The notes: generated from the sequence alone by a model not told the origin. A DNA stretch of 64,000 nucleotides from Loktanella sp. 3ANDIMAR09 (GCF_001420005.1 NZ_LJAK01000003.1:124001-188000); one strand, 5' to 3'; positions 26,911-35,517 are shown, counted from the stretch's first letter. Numbers and translations: made by a program.

Positions 26911-27789
26911 TTATGTATCGAGGTTCTTGCCGACGATGCGCATCAGAAAGATCGCAACGATATTGGCAAGGATGATGGCATAGACACCGCCTGCGGACCC
27001 CAGGCCCACGTTCTGGCTTTCCAGCACGCGCTGAAAGATGAGGTAGGTCAGTGTCCGGGACCCAAAGGCACCGCCGGTGGTGACAAAGATTTCCGCAAAG
27101 ACGGACAGCAGGAAAATCGTCTGGATCAGGATCACGATGGTCACCGCACGGCTGAGGTGCGGCAGCACGATATGGCCAAAACGCGCCAGCGGCGACGCGC
27201 CGTCCATTTCGGCCGCCTCCAGCTGTTCACTGTCCAGCGATTGAATGGCGGTCAACAAAATGAGGGTGGCAAAGGGCAGCCACTGCCAGCTGACGATCAG
27301 GATGATCGAGGGCAGGGACGCCTCGCTGAGCCATGACACGGGTTCAGCGCCAAACAGTCGCCACAGGTGCGAAAACAACCCGTTGTTGGCGTCCATGAAC
27401 ATGTTTTTCCAGACCAGTGCGGACACGGTCGGCATGACGAAAAACGGTGCGATGACAAGGATGCGGACAATGCCTTGCCCCCACATCGGCTGGTCCAGCA
27501 ACATCGCCAGCAGGATGCCCAGGCAGACGGTGATGACCAGAACACCGCCCACGATGATCAGCGTGGTGATGACCGACGGCCAGAAGGCGCTGGATGACAC
27601 AAACCGCACGTAGTTTTCGAAACCGACCCATTCGAGGCCGTTTTCCCAGCGGTCGCCACGCAGCGGCAGAAATTTCTTGAACGAAAAGAACAGGGTCAGG
27701 ACGAGGGGGATCAGCATCCAGCCCAGTAGCAGGATCACTGCGGGTGCCATCATCATCCTAGCTGCAGAGCGGGAAGCCTTGGTCGCCAT
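26911..27789 (-). CDS. smoF: Polyol ABC transporter permease SmoF
   Basis: MalF-type permease, 292 residues from the ATG at 27789, chosen for the AAGGAG site 7 bases upstream rather than an in-frame start 27 bases earlier. Six hydrophobic segments; the EAA loop is QLEAAEMDGASPLARFGHIV. SmoF and SmoG form the heterodimeric channel. A perfect hairpin lies between smoE and this gene. Confidence 0.93.
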   Translation of the reverse strand: MATKASRSAARMMMAPAVILLLGWMLIPLVLTLFFSFKKFLPLRGDRWENGLEWVGFENYVRFVSSSAFWPSVITTLIIVGGVLVITVCLGILLAMLLDQPMWGQGIVRILVIAPFFVMPTVSALVWKNMFMDANNGLFSHLWRLFGAEPVSWLSEASLPSIILIVSWQWLPFATLILLTAIQSLDSEQLEAAEMDGASPLARFGHIVLPHLSRAVTIVILIQTIFLLSVFAEIFVTTGGAFGSRTLTYLIFQRVLESQNVGLGSAGGVYAIILANIVAIFLMRIVGKNLDT

Positions 27790-27862
27790 GAACACGTCTC
27801 CTTTGGCGGTGGTCATGAACCATCACCGGTGAGGCCAGAAAAACAATCGGGAAAAGGGTGGC

Positions 27863-27888
27863 CAGGGGGCAGCGGATGCTGCCCCCTG
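27863..27888 (-). other. Intercistronic hairpin between smoE and smoF
   Basis: A perfect 11-bp stem CAGGGGGCAGC / GCTGCCCCCTG with a 4-base loop, with a short CCCTTTTCCC on its 3-prime side in the transcribed direction. It lacks a proper U-run, so a role as 3-prime stabiliser or partial attenuator after the binding-protein gene is more likely than full termination. Confidence 0.6.
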
Positions 27889-27903
27889 ACGGGGAGGGGT
27901 GCC

Positions 27904-29217
27904 TTAGTAGCCTGCGGCTTCCATGGCTTCGGTCGTGATGTCCTGCGCCTTGGCGAGGGCCTCTTCGACGGTCTGCTGACCTGCATAGGCAGCCGAGAAT
28001 TCCTGGCTTACCTCGGATGCGATACCCGCAAATTCCGGGATCGCCGCGAACTGCACGCCGACATAGGGAACCGGGTCAACCGTGGGGTTCTGCGGATCGG
28101 CTGACAGGATCGAATCCAGCGTCATCTGTGCGAACGGCACGTCCTGATAGTTGGGGTTTTCGTACAGCGAGGTCCGTGCACCCGGCGGGACGTTGGCCCA
28201 GCCTTCGTTGGCGGCAACCAGCTCGATATAGTCCTTGGACGTGGCCCACTCGATGAATTGCAGGGCTTCTGCCTGCTGCTGCGTGCCGGCGGGGATCGCC
28301 AGTGCCCAGGCCCAGAGCCAGTTGGACCGCTTGCCCAGACCGGTATCGGGTGCCAGCGCAAAACCAACGCTGTCAGCCACGGTGCTGTCGTTGGGGTTGG
28401 TCACAAAGGACGCCGCCACGGTGGCGTCGATCCACATGCCGCAGTTGCCCTGCTGGAACAGGCTCAGGTTTTCGTTGAACCCGTTGGTGGCATAACCGGC
28501 GGGGCCGGATGCATCCATCATGTCCTTGAAGAAGTTGACGGTGTTCGCCCATGCTTCGGTGTCGAACTGTGCGTTCCACTCTTCGTCGAACCAGCGCGCG
28601 CCGAACGAGTTGGACATGGCGGTGATGAACGCGCCGCCCTCGCCCCAGCCGGCCTTGCCGCGCAGGCATATGCCGTTGATGTCGTTGTCACGGTCCGTCA
28701 TGGCCGCGGCTGCGTCGCGGATGAAGTCCCAGGTGGGTGCCTCTGGCATGTCCAGGCCAGCGGCTTCCATCAGGTCGGTGCGATACATGATCATCGACGA
28801 TTCGCCGTAGAACGGTGCCGCATAGAGCGTGCCGTCATGGCTCAGGCCACCGGCCATCGCGGGCAGGATGTCATCTGCGTCATAATCGTCGGACAAGTTG
28901 TCCAGCGGGACCAGCCAGCCGTTGCTGCCCCAGATCGGAGTTTCGTACATGCCGATGGTCATGATGTCGAACTGACCGCCATTGGTGGTGATGTCAGTGG
29001 TGACGCGCTGACGCAGAACGTTTTCCTCGAGCGTGACCCATTCGACATTGATGCCGGTCTGTTCGGTGAACTGATCGGTATAGCCCTGCATCCGGATCAT
29101 GTCGCCGTTGTTGACGGTCGCGATCGTGATGGTGGGCGAGTGTGCTTCGGCGTAGGCGCCGCCGGCTGTGACCAGCGCGAGCGCCGTCGCAGCACTCAGA
29201 GTGCTCTTCAGTGACAT
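27904..29217 (-). CDS. smoE: Polyol ABC transporter substrate-binding protein
   Basis: Periplasmic binding protein (SBP_bac_1 family) for sorbitol/mannitol, 437 residues. The signal peptide covers about residues 1-25 (MSLKSTLSAATALALVTAGG). Family blocks include TDQFTEQTGINVEWV, GQFDIMTIGMYE, and APFYGESSMIMYRTDL. A GGGAGG site precedes the ATG. It is the first gene of smoE-F-G-K-S-mtlK, with a recognisable promoter and LacI-type operator upstream. Confidence 0.94.
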   Translation of the reverse strand: MSLKSTLSAATALALVTAGGAYAEAHSPTITIATVNNGDMIRMQGYTDQFTEQTGINVEWVTLEENVLRQRVTTDITTNGGQFDIMTIGMYETPIWGSNGWLVPLDNLSDDYDADDILPAMAGGLSHDGTLYAAPFYGESSMIMYRTDLMEAAGLDMPEAPTWDFIRDAAAAMTDRDNDINGICLRGKAGWGEGGAFITAMSNSFGARWFDEEWNAQFDTEAWANTVNFFKDMMDASGPAGYATNGFNENLSLFQQGNCGMWIDATVAASFVTNPNDSTVADSVGFALAPDTGLGKRSNWLWAWALAIPAGTQQQAEALQFIEWATSKDYIELVAANEGWANVPPGARTSLYENPNYQDVPFAQMTLDSILSADPQNPTVDPVPYVGVQFAAIPEFAGIASEVSQEFSAAYAGQQTVEEALAKAQDITTEAMEAAGY

Positions 29218-29251
29218 CAGGTATCCTCCCTAGATCGATGTTCTGAGGGTG

Positions 29252-29281
29252 AGCATAGGGATGAAGGCTACGCGGCGTCAA
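29252..29281 (-). promoter_or_regulatory. Promoter of the smo operon
   Basis: On the minus strand TTGACG (29281-29276) is a good -35 and TATGCT (29257-29252) a good -10, separated by 18 bases. The -10 lies 34 bases before the smoE ATG. The 18-bp palindrome at 29287 begins five bases upstream of the -35. Confidence 0.7.
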
Positions 29282-29286
29282 TAAAA

Positions 29287-29304
29287 AATTTACGCGCGTA
29301 AATT
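29287..29304. promoter_or_regulatory. LacI-family operator (perfect 18-bp palindrome)
   Basis: AATTTACGCGCGTAAATT is a perfect palindrome with a central CG, the usual form of a LacI/GalR site. It lies between the regulator gene stop (29312) and smoE, just upstream of the -35, and a related site precedes the regulator gene itself. Confidence 0.82.
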
Positions 29305-29311
29305 AGCGGTG

Positions 29312-30337
29312 TCAGGCCGAGTCGCGCAGGATCAGACGGCCCTCGATTCGCGTGCTTTGCCAACGCTCTGCGTTGCCTTCAATCGCGGCGAACAGGGTGT
29401 CTGCGGCGTGTTTGGACACGGCGTCATAATCGTGGGAAATCGTCGTCAATGGTGGGCAGGTGTAGCGCGAATGGGGGTGTCCGTCCTGTCCGGCGATTCG
29501 CACCGTGCTGCCGTCGCCACGACCAACAGTAATTCCGCGCTCGTAGCTGGCGGTCAGCAGGCCGATGGCCAGACGGTCGTTGCTGCACAGGATCGTATTG
29601 GTGGGAAACAGGTTCCTGGCAAAGGCGTCATGGCCACCGACCCGCCCGATTTCCTCAAAACCCCAACCTTCGCCCGCGACGGATATGACGTGCGGGCTGT
29701 GGCCGAACTTTTCCATTGCGGCCAGATAGGCGTGTCTGCGGCGATGCGCATTCGGGTTTGCGGGGTTTTTCATCTCGAAAAAGCAGGGCGGTTCACCCGT
29801 GCGGCACAGGTAATCGGTGATATGCGCGGTGAATTGCTGGTTGTCAGACCCGACAAAGGCGATGCCCAGTTCGGCAACGCTGCTGTCGAAAATCAGCGTC
29901 GGCACATCTTCACAGAACTTGGCCAGGACGTCGGTGTCGCTGGCCCGACCCAGCGGCGCCAGCAACACGCCCGCCGGTTTCAGCGCCCGCAAGTTGTTAA
30001 GAACGGCGACCTCTTGTTCGGGGTCGCCATGGGCGCTGAACAATGTCGGTGAATATCCGGCGACAATGCAGCGTTGTTCCAGATTCCGTGCGATTTCCGC
30101 GAAATAGGGGTCAGCTAGCAGGGGCACCACGATGCCGACATTCTTGGTCAGCTTGCGGTTCTGGTTCATGGCAAAGATGTTCGGCCGGTAATCATATTGT
30201 TCGATCGCGGCTTCGATCCGGGCGCGGGTGGACTGGCGCACGCTGTCAGGGTTGTGGAAATACTTTGATACGGTCGGGCGAGATATGCCGCTGACGGCAG
30301 CAAATTCATCCATGTTGCGAATTTCGCGTGGCGGCAC
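29312..30337 (-). CDS. LacI-family transcriptional regulator of the polyol operon
   Basis: The 341-residue protein has an N-terminal helix-turn-helix (MDEFAAVSGISRPTVSKYFHN, residues about 9-29) with hinge helix region, then a periplasmic-binding-protein-like effector domain starting VGIVVPLLADPYFAEIAR. It lies directly upstream of smoE on the same strand, separated by the operator and promoter. In Rhodobacter sphaeroides the smo genes have a different regulator type, so a LacI here may reflect regulator replacement. The effector is presumably a polyol or ketose. Confidence 0.92.
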   Translation of the reverse strand: MPPREIRNMDEFAAVSGISRPTVSKYFHNPDSVRQSTRARIEAAIEQYDYRPNIFAMNQNRKLTKNVGIVVPLLADPYFAEIARNLEQRCIVAGYSPTLFSAHGDPEQEVAVLNNLRALKPAGVLLAPLGRASDTDVLAKFCEDVPTLIFDSSVAELGIAFVGSDNQQFTAHITDYLCRTGEPPCFFEMKNPANPNAHRRRHAYLAAMEKFGHSPHVISVAGEGWGFEEIGRVGGHDAFARNLFPTNTILCSNDRLAIGLLTASYERGITVGRGDGSTVRIAGQDGHPHSRYTCPPLTTISHDYDAVSKHAADTLFAAIEGNAERWQSTRIEGRLILRDSA

Positions 30338-30390
30338 GTGCAGTCCTCGTCAGTACTTGGTTTCCGGCGAGTTTAACATTGGGAAGATGA

Positions 30391-30408
30391 TATTGTCGCG
30401 CGTAAAAG
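30391..30408. promoter_or_regulatory. Probable second LacI-type operator (imperfect)
   Basis: TATTGTCGCGCGTAAAAG matches the perfect smo operator at 13 of 18 positions, with the CGCGCGTAAA half intact. It lies 54 bases upstream of the regulator's start, which suggests autoregulation. Confidence 0.55.
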
Positions 30409-30436
30409 TTACGCTGTGATCCGCGCGCCAAAATTT

Positions 30437-30465
30437 GCAAAGTTCGGCAAACCAGCAAACTTTGC
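30437..30465. repeat. Inverted repeat upstream of the LacI gene
   Basis: GCAAAGTT and AACTTTGC form an 8-bp inverted repeat with a 13-base spacer between the purine-operon terminator and the regulator gene. Its role is unknown; it could be another binding site or a weak hairpin. Confidence 0.4.
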
Positions 30466-30480
30466 GTGTCCCAAAAATGC

Positions 30481-30507
30481 AAAAAGGGCGACCCGCAGGC
30501 CGCCCTT
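30481..30507 (-). terminator. Rho-independent terminator of the xdh-transporter operon
   Basis: On the minus strand AAGGGCGGCC-TGCG-GGTCGCCCTT with one G-T pair, followed by a T-run, 23 bases after the last gene of the long operon. Confidence 0.88.
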
Positions 30508-30529
30508 CGTTCGTTTCGGTCTGTCCCGC

Positions 30530-31612
30530 TTATTGCGGAATTTCGCCTTCGATGCCTTCGACGTAGAAATTCATCCCCGCCAGCGTGCCGTCATCCGCAA
30601 TCTCGCCTTCGGCCAGCCAGACCGATCCGTCCTGCCGGTTGATCGGGCCGGTAAAGGGATGGTAGCTGCCGTCGGCAATCGCGTCGCGCATGGCTTCGGC
30701 GGATGCCTTGACCTCTGCGGGGACCGCGTCAGTGATTTCACCGATGCCGACCATGCCCGGACCGATGCCGTCCCAGGTGCTGGTCGATTCCCATGTGCCA
30801 TCCATCACGGCCTGCGTGCGCGCGATGTAGTAGGGGGCCCAATCGTCGATGATCGACGACACGCGCGGCATGGGCGCGTATTCCGCCATGTCGGATGCCT
30901 GACCGAATGTATAGACGTTGCCAGCCGCCTGTGCGGCCGCCTGCGGTGCCGTGGAATCGGTGTGCTGCAACACCACGTCGGCACCCTGTTCGATCAGGAC
31001 GGTTGCGGCTTCTGCCTCTTTGGCGGGGTCGAACCATGTGTAGGCCCAGACGATCTTGAACTCGACGTCGGGGTTCACTTCCTTGGCGTGCAGGTAGGCG
31101 CTGTTGATGCCGCGAATGACCTCGGGGATCGGAAAGGACGCGATGTAGCCGATGATGTTGGATTCGGTGATCTGGCCTGCGATGTGGCCCTGAATGGCGC
31201 GACCTTCGTAGAAACGCGCGCTGTAGACGCTGACGTTGTCAGCCTGCTTGTAGCCGGTTGCGTGCTCGAATTTCACGTCCGGAAATTTGGCCGCCACGTT
31301 CACGGTCGGGTCCATGAAACCGAACGAGGTGGTGAAAATCAGATCGGCGCCGTCCAGGGCCATCTGGGTGATCACACGCTCTGCATCGGGGCCTTCGGGG
31401 ACGCTCTCGACGAAGACGGTTTCCACCGCGTCACCGAATTCTGCCTCGACGGCCAGACGTCCCTGATCGTGCTCGTAGGTCCAGCCGCCGTCGCCAACGG
31501 GGCCGACGTAGACGAAACCGACCTTGGTTTTTTCCGCGTGGGCTGCGGCGAATGCGCCGGTGCCCAGGGCGATGACGGCAGCCGTGCTGGCAAGTAGTGT
31601 TCTGCGTTTCAT
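30530..31612 (-). CDS. BMP-family ABC transporter substrate-binding protein (nucleoside/purine type)
   Basis: Periplasmic binding protein of the basic membrane protein (PnrA/Med) family, which in known cases bind purine nucleosides. The ATG at 31612 (GGAGAG upstream) opens a signal peptide, MKRRTLLASTAAVIALGTGA; the frame is open further upstream only by chance. The mature part starts VGFVYVGPVGDGGWTYEHD, the family signature. 360 residues. It is the last gene of an operon that starts with xanthine dehydrogenase, which points to purines as ligand. The type of export (Sec or Tat) is unclear; KRR occurs but the full twin-arginine motif does not. Confidence 0.9.
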   Translation of the reverse strand: MKRRTLLASTAAVIALGTGAFAAAHAEKTKVGFVYVGPVGDGGWTYEHDQGRLAVEAEFGDAVETVFVESVPEGPDAERVITQMALDGADLIFTTSFGFMDPTVNVAAKFPDVKFEHATGYKQADNVSVYSARFYEGRAIQGHIAGQITESNIIGYIASFPIPEVIRGINSAYLHAKEVNPDVEFKIVWAYTWFDPAKEAEAATVLIEQGADVVLQHTDSTAPQAAAQAAGNVYTFGQASDMAEYAPMPRVSSIIDDWAPYYIARTQAVMDGTWESTSTWDGIGPGMVGIGEITDAVPAEVKASAEAMRDAIADGSYHPFTGPINRQDGSVWLAEGEIADDGTLAGMNFYVEGIEGEIPQ

Positions 31613-31637
31613 TTCATTCTCTCCTGTTGGTGCGGCC

Positions 31638-32552
31638 CTAGCGGGCGGCGTGGAATATCCGTCCCAGTGATCCCGGGCTCCGTCCGGCGGACATGATGAC
31701 CAGAACGGCGATGGTGGCAAGATAGGGCGACATCGACAGGTACTCGACCGGGATCGCAACACCTGCCGCCTGCAAATTCAGCTGCAACACGGTGACGCCG
31801 CCGAAAAGATAGGCGCCCAGCACCAGCCGTCCTGGCCGCCAGCTGGCGAATACGACGATGGCCAGGGCGATCCAGCCCGCGCCCGCGGTCATGCCTTCGG
31901 TCCATTGCGGGACGCGCACCAGCGACAGATAGGCTCCGCCCAGACCCGCGCAGGCCCCGCCGAATGCAATCGCAAGCATCCGCGTGCGACGCACGTTGTA
32001 ACCCAGCGCATGGGCGGCATCGTGGTTTTCCCCCACGGCGCGCAGCACCAGCCCGGCGCGGCTGCGAAACAGGAAAAACCAGACGGCAATGGCAATCAGC
32101 AGCCCGATATAGACCATCGGATCATGCTGGAACACGATGGGACCGATGACCGGGATATCGCCCAGAACGGGGACATGGATATCCGGAAAGGACGGTGCCT
32201 TGATCCCGATGTAGCCCTGTCCCATCAGCGCCGACAGGCCCAGGCCAAACAGCGTCAACGCAAGTCCTGTCGCCACCTGATTGGAGAGCAGATATTGCGT
32301 CAGAAATCCGAATATCTGGCTGAGGATCGCGCCGCCGATCGCGGCCCCGATGAACCCCAGCCAGGGGCTGCCAGTGGCCACGGCGACGATAAACCCTGTC
32401 ACAGCCCCGGTGATCATCATGCCCTCGACGCCCAGGTTCAGGACCCCCGCGCGTTCGACCACCAGCTCGCCGATTGCGGCCAGCAGGATGGGCGTGGCCG
32501 CCACCATCAGTGACGCAAAGAACAGGATCGGATTGATCGACGACAGGTCCAT
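31638..32552 (-). CDS. ABC transporter permease (BMP/nucleoside type, second permease)
   Basis: BPD_transp_2 family permease, 304 residues from the ATG at 32552. Eight or more hydrophobic segments; the family block GELVVERAGVLNLGVEGMMI sits near residues 28-47. It works with the longer permease at 32854 as a heterodimer. The ATG shares one base with the stop of the small membrane gene (TGATG). Confidence 0.92.
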   Translation of the reverse strand: MDLSSINPILFFASLMVAATPILLAAIGELVVERAGVLNLGVEGMMITGAVTGFIVAVATGSPWLGFIGAAIGGAILSQIFGFLTQYLLSNQVATGLALTLFGLGLSALMGQGYIGIKAPSFPDIHVPVLGDIPVIGPIVFQHDPMVYIGLLIAIAVWFFLFRSRAGLVLRAVGENHDAAHALGYNVRRTRMLAIAFGGACAGLGGAYLSLVRVPQWTEGMTAGAGWIALAIVVFASWRPGRLVLGAYLFGGVTVLQLNLQAAGVAIPVEYLSMSPYLATIAVLVIMSAGRSPGSLGRIFHAAR

Positions 32553-32857
32553 CAGACGATACCTCCGTGCAGGGTCACATGAATGACGCTGGCGCTCATT
32601 GCTGCCGCGATCAACATCGTGCCGACATGACGCAATGACGGAAGGTGCAGGCGTGACAGAAACCCGCGCGCGCGAGGCGACAGACGCGCCGCCATCAGTG
32701 CGCCCCCCATCAGCAGGGCGGCCACAACAACATGCGCCGCGACAAACAGGATCGCAGCCCAGGCACCGCCCGTGCTGGCCTGGCCTGTCAACGGTCCGTG
32801 CAGCATCCACAGCATCATCGGCTCCATGAAAAAGGCCCCCATGATCCAAGGCATCAC
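32552..32857 (-). CDS. Small membrane protein embedded in the purine-transporter operon
   Basis: A 101-residue protein with a methionine-rich N-terminus (MMPWIMGAFFMEPMMLWMLH), a strong hydrophobic helix at about 33-55 and a second at about 78-96, separated by a basic loop (RLSPRARGFLSRLHLP). Its start overlaps the upstream permease stop by 4 bases and its stop overlaps the downstream permease start by one base, so it is translationally coupled on both sides. No family is recognised. An accessory subunit of the importer is the simplest reading. Confidence 0.8.
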   Translation of the reverse strand: MMPWIMGAFFMEPMMLWMLHGPLTGQASTGGAWAAILFVAAHVVVAALLMGGALMAARLSPRARGFLSRLHLPSLRHVGTMLIAAAMSASVIHVTLHGGIV

Positions 32858-33939
32858 GTCACCTCCTTGCGCAGCAGCCGGATGCGATATGTGGTGAACA
32901 CGTCCACGGCCAGCAGATTAAACAGCAGCATCCCCTGCAACAGGTTGATCGCTGCCGCAGGCAGACCAAGGCTCGATTGCGCGATGCCGCCCCCGATGTA
33001 GGTCAATGCCATCAGCGCGCCTGCGGCCATGATGCCGATGGGGTGCAGGCGACCAAGGAACGCTACGATGATCGCGGTGAACCCGTAGCCTACGTTGAAA
33101 TCGATGCTGATCTGGCCGGCCGGGCCTGCGACCTCGAACAGGCCAGCGGCCCCGGCCAGGGCACCGGACAGCCCCATGCAGATCAGCACCATGCGCGCGG
33201 GGTTCACCCCTGCGAATTTCGCCGCGCGCGGGGCCTGTCCGGCCAGCCGCACGTGAAACCCGAACACATGACGCGACAGCGTCACATAGGCAAAGATCAC
33301 GGTGATCAGCGCCGCGACCACGCCCCAGTGCATCCCGCTGCCCGATATCAGCTCAAGGTTCGCGGCAGAGGGATATTGCGACAGGTTGCGGCTTCCGGGG
33401 AACCCCATGCCTTCGGGGTTGCGCATGGCACCCAGCGCCATGGCCGCCAGCAGTTGTTCCGCCACATAGACCAGCATCAGGCTGACCAGGATTTCATTGG
33501 TGCCGAACCGCACACGCAGCAGCGCGGGGATCATCGCCCAGGCCCAGCCGCCCGACGCGCCCGCCAGCACCATCGTCGGAAAGATCAGCCAGCGTGCGTC
33601 CATGGGATACAATGCCAGCGCCACACCCGCCCCGCAGATGGCGCCGACGATGTACTGCCCTTCCGCCCCGATGTTCCACACCCCCGCGCGAAAGCCAAAG
33701 CTCAGCCCGATGGCGATCAGCACAAGCGGCGCGCCCTTGATCAGGATCTGCGGGCGGTAGAACCAGGCAAATTCCGAAAACAGCGGATCAAGAAAAATCG
33801 TGCGGATCACGGTGAAAGGGTTCTGCCCAAGGGCTGCAAACAGCAGACCGCCCAGCACCATGGTCAGCAAAACCGCCATGACCGGACTGCCCCAGGCCCA
33901 CAGCCGCGACGGCGCCTCGCGTTTTTCCAGAACGATCAC
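32854..33939 (-). CDS. ABC transporter permease (BMP/nucleoside type, first permease)
   Basis: BPD_transp_2 permease of 361 residues, longer than its partner because of an N-terminal extension. The family block GFRAGVWNIGAEGQYIVGAI appears near residue 85, and GYGFTAIIVAFLGRLHPIGI later. About eight membrane segments. It lies 54 bases after the ATPase gene, a gap that contains a dispersed repeat. Confidence 0.93.
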   Translation of the reverse strand: MIVLEKREAPSRLWAWGSPVMAVLLTMVLGGLLFAALGQNPFTVIRTIFLDPLFSEFAWFYRPQILIKGAPLVLIAIGLSFGFRAGVWNIGAEGQYIVGAICGAGVALALYPMDARWLIFPTMVLAGASGGWAWAMIPALLRVRFGTNEILVSLMLVYVAEQLLAAMALGAMRNPEGMGFPGSRNLSQYPSAANLELISGSGMHWGVVAALITVIFAYVTLSRHVFGFHVRLAGQAPRAAKFAGVNPARMVLICMGLSGALAGAAGLFEVAGPAGQISIDFNVGYGFTAIIVAFLGRLHPIGIMAAGALMALTYIGGGIAQSSLGLPAAAINLLQGMLLFNLLAVDVFTTYRIRLLRKEVT

Positions 33940-33953
33940 AGCGCAGCCTTTTG

Positions 33954-33993
33954 CATCATCTTGCCAAAAATACTCGCCCGCCGCAGGCGTCCC
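33954..33993 (-). repeat. Dispersed palindromic repeat, copy c (inside operon)
   Basis: On the minus strand the sequence reads GGGACGCCTGCGGCGGGC followed by GAGTATTTTTGGCAAGATGATG. It fills the intergenic gap between the ATPase and permease genes of one operon, directly after the ATPase stop, so it cannot be an efficient terminator here. Confidence 0.65.
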
Positions 33994-35517
33994 TCATTCC
34001 GCCACATGCGCGACCTCCATGTCATGGGCACCGCCCAGCATCATCCCGATCTGGTCGACCGTCAGGCCGCGGGCCGGGCGTGGCGCGCTCAGCCGGCCCT
34101 CGGTCAAGGCACAGAACCGGTCCGAAATTTCCATCAGCTCGTCCAGATCCTGAGAGATCACGACCACGGCAGCCCCTTCATCCGCCAGGGTCAGCAGCGC
34201 CTGCCGGATGGCCGCGGCTGCCGCCGCATCAACGCCCCAGGTCGGCTGGTTGACGACCAGCACACGGGGGGCTTGCATGATCTCGCGGCCGATCACGAAT
34301 TTCTGCAGGTTGCCACCCGACAGCGAGGCCGCCGTGTGCTGCGGTCCGGGCGTGCGGACATCGAATTGCGCAATGACTGCACTGGCAAAGGCACGTGCCT
34401 TGGACCAGTCCACAAATCCGTTTTGCGTCAGTGATTTGCGGGTAATGGCCGTGACGGCCGCATTTTCTGTCAGGCTCATCTCCGGTGCCGCCGCATGGCC
34501 CAACCGTTCCTCGGGCGCGCAGAGCAATCCCAGTGCGCGGCGTGCATTCACCGGGCTGCGCCCCACCGGTTTGCCATCCAGCAAGACGGCGTCGTTGTCG
34601 CTCGGCGTCTCGCCGGACAGCACGGCCACCAGCTCATCCTGGCCGTTCCCGGCCACGCCACCGATGCCCAGCACCTCGCCCGCGCGTACGGCGATGCGGA
34701 TGTCGCGCAGCGCCGTGCCGAACCGATGCGGTGCGGGGGCTGACAATCCTGTCAGTTCCAGCGCCATGGTTCCTTCCGGTCGGGCGGCGCGCACGGGCGA
34801 TTGCAGGACCTGACCCACCATCAGTTCGGCCATCTCGCGCGGCGCCGTGGTGCGGGGATCGCAGGTCGCCACGACCTGACCCAGCCGCAGGATCGTCGCA
34901 GCCTCGCACAGGGCTGCGATTTCCGACAGCTTGTGACTGATATACAGGATCGACGTCCCCTCGGCGGCCAGTTTGCGCAGGGTCTTGAACAGGATCTCGA
35001 CCTCCTGCGGTGTCAGCACCGAGGTCGGTTCATCCATGATCAGCAGCTTGGGGTTCTGAAGAAGGCAGCGGATGATCTCGACCCGCTGGCGCTCACCCGC
35101 GGACAGATCGCCCACGATCTGGTCGGGGTCCAGCGGCAGACCATATTGGTCCGACACGCGCCGCACCTCGGCCGCGATGGCGCGGGGGCTGGGCGGATTG
35201 TCCATGCCCAGAACGATGTTTTCCGCGACCGTCAGCGCGTCGAACAATGAAAAGTGCTGGAACACCATGCCCACACCGGCCTTGCGTGCCGCAGCGGGGT
35301 CCGCCGGCACAAAGGGTGCGCCGCGCATGCTCATCGTCCCGCTGTCGGGTTTGACCAGACCGTAGATAGTCTTCACGAGGGTGGACTTGCCTGCGCCATT
35401 CTCGCCCAGCAAGGCGTGGATTTCACCCACGCCCACGGAAAACGACACGTCCCTGTTTGCGACCACGCTGCCATAGGCCTTGGTCAGGCCCGCGATGTTC
35501 AGCAGCGTATCTCTCAT
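33994..35517 (-). CDS. ABC transporter ATP-binding protein, duplicated cassette (nucleoside/purine type)
   Basis: A 507-residue protein with two ABC domains, as in sugar and nucleoside importers of the RbsA/YufO class. Domain 1 is complete: Walker A GENGAGKST near 38-46, signature LSAGERQRVEI, Walker B LLIMDEPTSVL. Domain 2 has a degenerate Walker A (GGVAGNGQDELV) but keeps LSGGNLQKFVIGRE, as usual for the class. The ATG at 35517 overlaps the xdhC stop by 4 bases. Confidence 0.94.
   Translation of the reverse strand: MRDTLLNIAGLTKAYGSVVANRDVSFSVGVGEIHALLGENGAGKSTLVKTIYGLVKPDSGTMSMRGAPFVPADPAAARKAGVGMVFQHFSLFDALTVAENIVLGMDNPPSPRAIAAEVRRVSDQYGLPLDPDQIVGDLSAGERQRVEIIRCLLQNPKLLIMDEPTSVLTPQEVEILFKTLRKLAAEGTSILYISHKLSEIAALCEAATILRLGQVVATCDPRTTAPREMAELMVGQVLQSPVRAARPEGTMALELTGLSAPAPHRFGTALRDIRIAVRAGEVLGIGGVAGNGQDELVAVLSGETPSDNDAVLLDGKPVGRSPVNARRALGLLCAPEERLGHAAAPEMSLTENAAVTAITRKSLTQNGFVDWSKARAFASAVIAQFDVRTPGPQHTAASLSGGNLQKFVIGREIMQAPRVLVVNQPTWGVDAAAAAAIRQALLTLADEGAAVVVISQDLDELMEISDRFCALTEGRLSAPRPARGLTVDQIGMMLGGAHDMEVAHVAE

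Noticed and set aside
25082-26983. A 633-codon open frame antisense to smoK and smoG
   Set aside because: It spans two intact genes with clear ABC motifs on the opposite strand and has no start signal or known domain.
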